From Paracoccaceae bacterium (GTDB taxonomy: Bacteria; Pseudomonadota; Alphaproteobacteria; Rhodobacterales; Rhodobacteraceae), in contig WTGT01000227.1 in assembly GCA_011523445.1 (NCBI GenBank), positions 1 through 5,727 of the forward strand: a stretch of DNA of 5,727 nt, given 5' to 3'. The translations under genes were made by a program, and so were the position numbers. Under the pieces are notes generated by a model. That model was not told where the DNA came from. It saw only the letters and a program-made list of their open reading frames with translations, and did no database searches. Position 1 is the stretch's first letter; the number at the start of each line of letters is the position of its first letter. Shown here piece by piece: positions 1-4,351 of this stretch.

Positions 1-70
1 CATCCAAACCTCCGGCATTGGCACCAAATGCCAACCCTGCAAACGCAACTGCAAGAACCAGTTTCTTCAT
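1..70 (-). CDS. N-terminus of a small secreted protein (partial, runs off the left edge)
   Basis: The first 23 codons are visible and read MKKLVLAVAFAGLAFGANAG followed by GLD. This is a textbook Sec signal peptide: two lysines, a hydrophobic core at about residues 4-16, and an A-x-A cleavage site ending at Ala19, so the mature protein would begin GGLD. The ATG start is fixed by a strong ribosome binding site on the minus strand (GGAGGA at 80-75, about 5 nt before the ATG). The rest of the protein lies outside the window, so its function cannot be named. Rhodobacterales encode many very short secreted proteins that begin this way, but that is only a recollection. It reads in the same direction as the L,D-transpeptidase upstream but is separated from it by 243 bp, so it probably has its own promoter. 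I am confident that it is a real gene and have no view on its role. Confidence 0.75.
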   Translation of the reverse strand, partial: MKKLVLAVAFAGLAFGANAGGLD

Positions 71-102
71 ACAATCCTCCAAATTTTATTTTAACGAATA
101 TT

Positions 103-140
103 AAACAAATGCCATTATGTAATTTGTTTGTCTAACATAA
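103..140. repeat. Overlapping inverted repeats in the leader of the secreted-protein gene
   Basis: AAACAAAT (103-110) and ATTTGTTT (122-129) form a perfect 8-bp inverted repeat with an 11-nt spacer, about 33 nt upstream of the ATG at 70. A second pair, TTATGT (115-120) and ACATAA (135-140), overlaps it, so the two stems could not form together. The location fits either an operator or a structured 5' leader for the gene at 1-70. No known regulator motif is recognised. The DNA is very AT-rich, which raises the chance of accidental dyads. The rest of 71-313 holds no supported gene. Confidence 0.35.
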
Positions 141-251
141 ACTCAAGATTACAGATTTAAATAAGAAAAATCAAATTACCTATCAAATTTTTTTTGGTCA
201 ATAGTCACACCCGTGAATCTGTGAAACATTTTGAGCATAGAATTGATACCA

Positions 252-300
252 AACTGCATAAATGCCATTTAACAAGTCAAATGGTGGAAAAACAGCAGTT
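252..300. repeat. Nested inverted repeat downstream of the Tat L,D-transpeptidase gene
   Basis: The outer arms are AACTGC (252-257) and GCAGTT (295-300). The inner arms are CCATTT (265-270) and AAATGG (279-284), with an 8-nt loop. Together they could fold as an imperfect two-part stem, starting 14 nt beyond the stop codon of the minus-strand gene that ends at 314. This is where a 3'-end structure or terminator would sit. No T-run follows directly on the minus strand, so it is not a classical intrinsic terminator. Confidence 0.3.
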
Positions 301-313
301 AAACCGCGACAGA

Positions 314-874
314 TTAAACCAACAGGACTTGTGTGCCAACTTCTGCCAAATCAAAAAGCGTGGCAATATCTTCGTTATATAGTCCAATGCATCCCTGCGA
401 AGCACGTCTTCCAATCTTTCTGGTATCATGAGTTCCATGGATACGGTAATATTGCCAGGAAAGATAGAGGGCATGTGTTCCCATCGGATTATCAGGTCCC
501 GGAGGCATATATGTTGGCCAATCGGGGTTTCTTCGTAACATGTCTTGTGTAGGTGTCCAACTGGGATTTTCTTTTTTATTTATGACTTCAGTATATCCCA
601 CCCTGGTTAGCTCTGGTGTCAAGGGAACACTTACCGGAAATAAATGATAGATTGACTCATCCTCGGACCAATAATGCAAAACCCTGTTCTTGGTATCTGC
701 CAGAATGGCGCCATGCTTGAGATCGTTGAAGTAATCTTCCCAAACTTCATATCGAAAACCAGAGATGTTTCTCAGCCTTTTCTGGGCAAGAACACTATTT
801 CCACCCAACATGGCAAAACCGAGACCGGCACCGAGTGATTTTCCAAAATTTCTTCTGCTAATCAAACTGCTCAT
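314..874 (-). CDS. Tat-exported L,D-transpeptidase (YkuD domain)
   Basis: This 186-residue protein belongs to the YkuD L,D-transpeptidase family, whose members act on periplasmic peptidoglycan stem peptides, making 3-3 cross-links or attaching proteins. The N-terminus carries a twin-arginine signal, SRRNFGK at residues 6-12, followed by a hydrophobic stretch to about residue 30 and a likely cut after VLA30. It is therefore probably exported folded by Tat. The YkuD domain runs from about residue 53 to the end. The catalytic block is visible: H146-G147-T148, then G155-R-R-A-S, then G161-C162 with Cys162 as the nucleophile and an arginine-containing loop before it. The segment 'PSWTPTQDMLRRNP' and 'PPGPDNPMGTHALYL' are familiar from alphaproteobacterial members. 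The ATG at 874 is chosen because it places the Tat motif properly, although the ribosome binding site is weak. It is transcribed divergently from the CAP lipoprotein gene. The family assignment is firm; the substrate within peptidoglycan is unknown. Confidence 0.93.
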   Translation of the reverse strand: MSSLISRRNFGKSLGAGLGFAMLGGNSVLAQKRLRNISGFRYEVWEDYFNDLKHGAILADTKNRVLHYWSEDESIYHLFPVSVPLTPELTRVGYTEVINKKENPSWTPTQDMLRRNPDWPTYMPPGPDNPMGTHALYLSWQYYRIHGTHDTRKIGRRASQGCIGLYNEDIATLFDLAEVGTQVLLV

Positions 875-1058
875 AAGGTTTACCCAATAAATTCGAACGC
901 TTTAAGATACAATTAACTCAATTTTTACAATTTATGTAACCCCTTGATCGGGTAAATTTTCTGTTAATTGTTTATGTATTGCACATTTACAATTTTTTGT
1001 GGATATTTACAAGAAAACTAAAACAATCAATCATTGAACAATTCACCGGACTACAAAA
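875..1058. promoter_or_regulatory. Divergent intergenic region with a 9-bp inverted repeat and repeated octamers
   Basis: This 184-bp AT-rich region separates the divergent Tat-transpeptidase and CAP-lipoprotein genes and should carry both promoters. ACAATTAAC (909-917) and GTTAATTGT (963-971) form a perfect 9-bp inverted repeat with a 45-nt spacer. Within the spacer, ACCC and GGGT around 939-953 can pair as a small stem. ATTTACAA occurs at 985-992 and 1005-1012, with a one-mismatch copy at 923-930. TTTATGTA occurs at 931-938 and 971-978. A weak plus-strand promoter guess for the CAP gene is TTGCAC (979-984), 17 nt, GATATT (1002-1007). None of these matches a regulator consensus that I can name. 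Confidence 0.35.
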
Positions 1059-1580
1059 TTGAAAAAAACATTCTCCAGAATCGTATTATTTCTAGTGACA
1101 CTCGGTTTTCTGGCAGCCTGTACGGCTGACCTTGACAACCTTCCAAGAGACGATAGTAATTACAATCCCAAGATTTATCGAATTGACAACAGGCAGGCAA
1201 GGTTGATTCCGGGACGAATGCTCGAAGCAATCAACAATATAAGGGCATCCACGGATGCTTCCAGGTTGAGGTATTCATCTGAACTTAATGCAGCGGCCTT
1301 TACACATGCAAGAGACATGAGTTTGCAAAATCGCCCCTGGCATTTCGGATCAGACCGATCTTCACCGATAACAAGGGTTGCCAGAGTTGGTTTTGAGGGA
1401 GAATTGATTGGTGAGAATATTGCCGAATCCTTTGAAGTTCCACTTGATATTTTGGGTGCTTGGCTGAATGAAGAGGAATCCCGCCAAAATATCTTGGATC
1501 CCCAAGCGAGAAGAATGGGGATTGGGTGGAAACAGGATAGCGATGGAAGGATTTGGTGGGTAATGTTGGTTGGTACCTAA
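1059..1580 (+). CDS. CAP/SCP-domain (YkwD-like) lipoprotein, TTG start
   Basis: This 173-residue protein has a lipoprotein signal peptide (MKK, hydrophobic 8-18, lipobox L18-A-A-C21), so it is probably lipidated at Cys21 and anchored in the envelope. Residues from about 52 to 172 match a CAP (cysteine-rich secretory/antigen 5/PR-1) domain: LNAAAFTHARDMS (76-88, His83), the NRPWHFGSD block (91-99, His95), GENIA (118-122, Glu119), W135 with S141-R-x-N144, and a closing GIGW...IWWVMLVG. The histidine of the usual 'SPGHRxNI' motif is absent; Ser141 precedes the arginine instead. As I recall, Rhodobacterales relatives also lack it, so this may be a subfamily trait. The function of bacterial CAP lipoproteins is poorly defined. 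The start is TTG: it alone gives the signal peptide, and the next ATG (residue 53) would remove it. The gene ends with tandem TAA stops. Family membership is confident, role unknown. Confidence 0.9.
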   Translation: MKKTFSRIVLFLVTLGFLAACTADLDNLPRDDSNYNPKIYRIDNRQARLIPGRMLEAINNIRASTDASRLRYSSELNAAAFTHARDMSLQNRPWHFGSDRSSPITRVARVGFEGELIGENIAESFEVPLDILGAWLNEEESRQNILDPQARRMGIGWKQDSDGRIWWVMLVGT

Positions 1581-1631
1581 TAACCTTGTTTATTTCAAAC
1601 TACTGCTACCAAGAAATATAGGCAATGATCA

Positions 1632-1666
1632 GGTTTTTCGAAACCGGGTTTACTGATTTCGAAGAA
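1632..1666 (+). terminator. Possible 3'-end stem-loop for the CAP lipoprotein gene (weak)
   Basis: Two alternative stems lie about 50 nt after the tandem stops. One is GGTTT-TTCG-AAACC (1632-1645), a 5-bp stem with a TTCG loop. The other is a longer AT-rich stem pairing 1634-1643 with 1657-1666 (10 bp with one G-T wobble) around a 13-nt loop. Neither is followed by a T-run on the plus strand, so intrinsic termination is doubtful. It is the only structure seen in this gap that could serve the plus-strand gene. Confidence 0.25.
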
Positions 1667-1706
1667 TTGCAATGATTGATTACTCGGGAAGAAAAAGGCA
1701 CGGAAC

Positions 1707-1733
1707 AAAAAAGGGGCAAAGCGTTATTGCCTC
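1707..1733 (-). terminator. Intrinsic terminator for the lipoprotein L,D-transpeptidase gene
   Basis: Read on the minus strand, GAGGCAA (1733-1727), a 7-nt loop and TTGCCCC (1719-1713) form a stem with a five-pair core (GGCAA/TTGCC) plus one outer pair beyond an A-C mismatch. TTTTTT follows directly (1712-1707). The structure begins about 35 nt beyond the stop codon at 1769, the expected distance and direction for a Rho-independent terminator of that gene. It probably closes the minus-strand transcript in this region. Confidence 0.7.
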
Positions 1734-1768
1734 ACAATTCTTCAATCACAGACAGTTTGGACCAGGGG

Positions 1769-2260
1769 CTATTCGTAGATGATTATGGGTGTACCTACAT
1801 CCACTATCTTGTAAAGGTATTCAATCTCTGCGTTGGTAACAGCTATACATCCTCTCGTCCAATCCCTACTCGAAGGGATATCTCCATTACTGGGAAGACC
1901 ATGGATCATGATATCACCACCTGGCGAATATCCTCTTTTCCAAGCCTGCCTCTTGTCACTAGCATTAGGATACGAAATACCCAAAGACAAATGGAATGAA
2001 CTGAAGGGGTTCTTTCGGTCGATGTAATAACGACCATGTGGGGTTTTTCCGTCACCTTCCTTTTTCTTGTGGCCCTGAGGACTGAAACCCAATCCAATAT
2101 CAAAGGTACGAATGACATCCGGGCCGTTGTAGATCCGAAGTTCACGATCGGATTTATCAACCTCCAATTTGGTCACTCTTTGTGACTTGTATTCAGGTTG
2201 TTTTTCAGAGCAAGAAGCGATTACCATGATGCAAACCAGAAATATCATACCCAATTTCAT
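1769..2260 (-). CDS. L,D-transpeptidase-fold lipoprotein, YafK/DpaA-like (YkuD domain)
   Basis: With the chosen start the protein has 163 residues. The N-terminus is a lipoprotein signal, hydrophobic at 5-15 with lipobox I14-A-S-C17. The YkuD fold follows from about residue 28 and is rich in subfamily motifs: GHKKKEGDGKTPHGRYYIDR (63-82), the FHLSLGISYPN block (89-99), H120-G121, and DWTRGCIAVTN (133-143) with Cys138 as nucleophile. The 'DWTxGCIAVTN' form is typical of the YafK/DpaA branch. Escherichia coli DpaA releases the lipoprotein Lpp from peptidoglycan, but whether this protein cuts or joins bonds cannot be told. The frame is open up to an ATG at 2329 (186 residues), but that start buries the signal peptide and overlaps a promoter-like element. 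A TTG at 2269 with GGCGGG five nt upstream is another option. The gene lies downstream of rlmN on the same strand and ends at a clear terminator. Confidence 0.9.
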   Translation of the reverse strand: MKLGMIFLVCIMVIASCSEKQPEYKSQRVTKLEVDKSDRELRIYNGPDVIRTFDIGLGFSPQGHKKKEGDGKTPHGRYYIDRKNPFSSFHLSLGISYPNASDKRQAWKRGYSPGGDIMIHGLPSNGDIPSSRDWTRGCIAVTNAEIEYLYKIVDVGTPIIIYE

Positions 2261-2312
2261 TTTTGACAATAAAACCCGCCAAAATAATAAAATCGCCCTG
2301 TTCCCTCTGAAA

Positions 2313-2340
2313 TTTGTAATTGTCTGCATCTGAACGTCAA
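2313..2340 (-). promoter_or_regulatory. Candidate promoter for the YafK-like gene
   Basis: On the minus strand, TTGACG (2340-2335) matches the -35 consensus at five of six positions. After 16 nt comes TACAAA (2318-2313), four of six for -10. Transcription would start near 2306, about 45 nt before the chosen ATG at 2260 and downstream of the alternative ATG at 2329, which favours the shorter protein. No hairpin terminator is seen in the gap after rlmN (2341-2357), so read-through from rlmN is also possible. Confidence 0.3.
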
Positions 2341-2357
2341 CTAATTAATTTATTTTT

Positions 2358-3479
2358 TTAATTTACAGAAATTCTTTTCCGCCGCAAGCGGGAAGTCTCA
2401 GATTTCAATTGCCCACAGGCAGCCAAAATATCTTCCCCGCGGGGAGTTCTGACTGGTGATGGGTAACCTGAATTATATATGATTCTGGCAAAATTTGAAA
2501 TTTTTTCCGGAGTGGACCGTTCGAATTGTGCCCCGGGCCAGGAGTTGAAGGGTATCAGATTAACCTTGGCAGGTATGTTTCTGATGAGGGAAACAAGACG
2601 ACGTGCATCCTCCTCACTGTCATTCAGGTCTTTCAACATGACATATTCAAAGGTTATCCTGTCCGAATTGTTCAATCTCGGATAATTCCGAAGAGCTTCC
2701 AGCAGGGTGGCAATGTTCCATTTTCTGTTTATGGGAACAATCTTGTCCCTGATTTCATCAGTCGTGGCATGAAAGGAAATGGCCAGACGACAACCAATTT
2801 CCTCGCCTGCCCTTTTGATACCCGGTACCACACCTGCGGTTGATAGGGTAATCCGCCTTCTGGAAATGCTCAACCCGTCACCATCCATGACAATCTTCAT
2901 TGCATCTCGAACATTGTCAAAATTATACAAGGGTTCTCCCATACCCATCAAAACGACATTGGAAATCAACCTTTGCTCCGAAGTGTAGGTACTTCCAACT
3001 GTGGGCCATTCATTCAAATCATCACGTACAGCCATGATCTGACCCACAATTTCGGAAACGGTGAGATTTCTGACCCAAGCCTGGGTACCTGTATGACAAA
3101 AGGTACAATTCAGGGTACAACCTACCTGGGATGAAACGCACAAGGTTCCCCGACCTTCCTCGGGTATGAATACCGTTTCGAATTCATGTCCCCCATCACC
3201 TCTGAAAAGGTATTTCCTGGTACCATCCATGCTGATTTTTCTTATTCTGCATTCAGGGACCCGAAGTACCGAATTCTTGTCCAGAAGATCCCGAAAATCC
3301 TTGGCCAGATTTGACATTGCCCAAAAATCCCGACACCCCCTGACATAGACCCAGTTCCATAATTGGTCGACCCTCATTTTCAATTTCCGTTCCGGAACAC
3401 CCAACTCAAGCAGGGTTTGAGACAAGGATGATCGGGTCAAACCAATCAGGTTTTTCTGGTCACTTTCAATTTGAGTCAT
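2358..3479 (-). CDS. rlmN: Dual-specificity RNA methyltransferase RlmN (23S rRNA A2503 / tRNA A37 C2-methyltransferase)
   Basis: RlmN is a cytoplasmic radical-SAM enzyme that methylates C2 of A2503 in 23S rRNA and, in E. coli, A37 of several tRNAs, improving decoding accuracy. The 373-residue length is normal. Visible hallmarks are the N-terminal helical domain (WNWVY, 41-45), the GTLCVSSQVG block (111-120), the iron-sulfur motif C121-x3-C125-x2-C128, MGMGEPLYN (179-187), the SAM-binding 'SISRRRITLSTAGVVPGI' stretch (204-221), 'SFHATTDEIRDKIVPINR' (235-252), NLIPFN (307-312), and Cys355 in 'GEDILAACGQL', the residue that is transiently methylated. The 'CHTGTQAWVRNLT' sequence and the insert after 'VRDDLNEWP' (151-159) are alphaproteobacterial in style. 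The ATG at 3479 has GGAG about 12 nt upstream, partly inside a short stem (3490-3502). The gene lies 60 bp after the IalB-like gene on the same strand, so co-transcription is likely. Confidence 0.97.
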   Translation of the reverse strand: MTQIESDQKNLIGLTRSSLSQTLLELGVPERKLKMRVDQLWNWVYVRGCRDFWAMSNLAKDFRDLLDKNSVLRVPECRIRKISMDGTRKYLFRGDGGHEFETVFIPEEGRGTLCVSSQVGCTLNCTFCHTGTQAWVRNLTVSEIVGQIMAVRDDLNEWPTVGSTYTSEQRLISNVVLMGMGEPLYNFDNVRDAMKIVMDGDGLSISRRRITLSTAGVVPGIKRAGEEIGCRLAISFHATTDEIRDKIVPINRKWNIATLLEALRNYPRLNNSDRITFEYVMLKDLNDSEEDARRLVSLIRNIPAKVNLIPFNSWPGAQFERSTPEKISNFARIIYNSGYPSPVRTPRGEDILAACGQLKSETSRLRRKRISVN

Positions 3480-3489
3480 GGATTCAGTC

Positions 3490-3502
3490 GGCTCCGGAAG
3501 CC
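3490..3502 (-). promoter_or_regulatory. Ribosome binding site of rlmN inside a small hairpin
   Basis: On the minus strand GGCT (3502-3499), a 5-nt loop TCCGG and AGCC (3493-3490) can form a 4-bp GC-rich stem. The only Shine-Dalgarno-like sequence before the rlmN ATG, GGAG (3495-3492), straddles the loop and the 3' arm, about 12 nt from the start codon. The stem is short and its effect on translation is a guess. Confidence 0.25.
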
Positions 3503-3539
3503 TTGCGGGAAAACACTCTGCCTACTTGCAGGAAAAAAA

Positions 3540-4082
3540 TTATTGACAGGCAACAGCGGCTCTTTTCAAACCTGCTGTTACACCATTCAGGGAGTAGGTA
3601 TCAACTACGGTTGTACCCCTTTGTGAAAGCATGGTGACCACGGCTTTTCCTCCTCGTTTCAAGGCAGATACGATTTTTTCATCATCAGAATACAATGGCC
3701 ATGCATAGGTCAAAATCTTATCTTCCGGATCAAGATGTAGGTTGAATTTCCGATTGTCATCAATCACCAGTGATACCGATGATTTTCGCCTGATATTGAA
3801 GCCGGCTTCAATGGAGACGAGCTCGGTACCTCCCCGACCTCCCAAAATCGATATTGTAAGGCGGGTAATACCACGTGAAACCTTGACCGTCTTTCCATTC
3901 TGGGTATAGGAGCTGCTTGCTGGCTGTGCCATTATGCCACAGTGCAATTGTTCGCTGGAGGAGGTAGTTTTGTAAACTATCCAGTCATTAATCTGATCAA
4001 TGCCCTCAATCTCCTGCTGTGATAACAAGGGGGTCGCTAAAGCAACCCAAAAAACAAAACAAAAAACGAACCTTATTTTCAC
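3540..4082 (-). CDS. IalB-family (invasion-associated locus B) exported protein
   Basis: This 180-residue protein has a Sec signal peptide (MKIR, hydrophobic 5-19, likely cut near LLSQ22). The mature part fits the invasion-associated locus B family: an N-terminal 'NDWIVYKTTSSSEQLHC' segment (32-48) with Cys48, a central beta-rich region, 'LTYAWPLYSDDEKIVSALKRG' (124-144), the 'SQRGTTVVDTYSLNGVTAGL' block (153-172), and a near-terminal Cys179 that could pair with Cys48. The family is named after a Bartonella protein needed for erythrocyte invasion, but it is widespread in free-living alphaproteobacteria, where its job is unknown; invasion should not be inferred. Two GTG codons in tandem (4085 and 4082) could start it. 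The second is preferred because the upstream GAGG then lies 7 nt away rather than 4. It precedes rlmN by 60 bp on the same strand, an arrangement I recall from Rhodobacterales. The family call is good; the function is unassigned. Confidence 0.88.
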   Translation of the reverse strand: MKIRFVFCFVFWVALATPLLSQQEIEGIDQINDWIVYKTTSSSEQLHCGIMAQPASSSYTQNGKTVKVSRGITRLTISILGGRGGTELVSIEAGFNIRRKSSVSLVIDDNRKFNLHLDPEDKILTYAWPLYSDDEKIVSALKRGGKAVVTMLSQRGTTVVDTYSLNGVTAGLKRAAVACQ

Positions 4083-4108
4083 CACTCTGCCTCAAACTAC
4101 TCAATATT

Positions 4109-4151
4109 ATTATATTTTTGCTAATGCTATTATTTGTAAATCCTACAAATA
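4109..4151 (-). promoter_or_regulatory. Candidate ialB-rlmN promoter with an 8-bp palindromic operator-like dyad
   Basis: On the minus strand a perfect TATAAT (4114-4109) lies about 24 nt before the preferred start codon. A perfect inverted repeat, TATTTGTA (4131-4138) and TACAAATA (4144-4151) with a 5-nt AATCC spacer, covers the place where the -35 element should be. The best -35 match, TTTACA (five of six), sits 20 nt from the -10, longer than the normal spacing. A symmetric site over a poor -35 is a common layout for regulator-controlled promoters, but no regulator is identified. Confidence 0.4.
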
Positions 4152-4188
4152 TACCAGAATTTTGAAATGACCATAAACTTATAGGCCC

Positions 4189-4218
4189 TTTCCATGTGGA
4201 AATAGGGAATGATATATT
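4189..4218 (+). promoter_or_regulatory. Weak promoter candidate for leuC, overlapping a small hairpin
   Basis: TTTCCA (4189-4194, four of six for -35), 18 nt, then TATATT (4213-4218, five of six for -10) would start transcription near 4225, leaving a leader of roughly 125 nt before leuC. The -35 candidate is part of an imperfect hairpin: CCC (4186-4188) plus TTTCC (4189-4193) pairing with GGAAA (4198-4202) and GGG (4205-4207) around a 4-nt loop. This is one of several possible readings in AT-rich DNA. Confidence 0.25.
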
Positions 4219-4247
4219 TTACGATAATACACCTATACAAGTTACAA

Positions 4248-4273
4248 TTCAACAAATTTGCATTTCAACAAAT
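4248..4273 (+). repeat. 10-bp tandem direct repeat upstream of leuC
   Basis: TTCAACAAAT occurs exactly at 4248-4257 and again at 4264-4273, a period of 16 bp, with the palindrome CAAATTTG (4253-4260) at the first copy's end. The pair lies about 80-100 bp upstream of the leuC start, in the zone where an activator or repressor of leucine synthesis could bind. No consensus is recognised. Confidence 0.4.
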
Positions 4274-4311
4274 CCCTACTATTTTTGTAAATTCATTAAT
4301 TACCATCTGTT

Positions 4312-4328
4312 GTTCAAGATTTTGTGAA
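4312..4328. repeat. Inverted repeat just upstream of the leuC ribosome binding site
   Basis: GTTCA (4312-4316) and TGAAC (4324-4328) form a perfect 5-bp inverted repeat around a 7-nt centre, ending about 23 nt before the leuC ATG. It could be an operator half-site pair or a weak leader hairpin. The arms are short, so chance is a real possibility. Confidence 0.25.
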
Positions 4329-4351
4329 CCAAACCAGCAAGGATTGAGAAA

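Noticed and set aside
262..552. Plus-strand open frame of 96 codons
   Set aside because: It lies mostly antisense to the Tat L,D-transpeptidase, has no recognisable domain or ribosome binding site, and its residues look like a shadow translation.
879..956. TTTACCC (879-885) and GGGTAAA (950-956) as a long-range stem
   Set aside because: The arms are 7 bp and 64 nt apart and compete with the better 9-bp inverted repeat at 909-971; likely coincidence.
1622..1676. GCAATGAT repeated at 1622-1629 and 1669-1676
   Set aside because: A single 8-bp direct repeat with no flanking element or duplication pattern; not enough to suggest an insertion-site duplication.
1676..1999. Plus-strand open frame across the convergent gap into the YafK-like gene
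   Set aside because: Most of it is antisense to the L,D-transpeptidase and crosses the terminator at 1707-1733, with no ribosome binding site.
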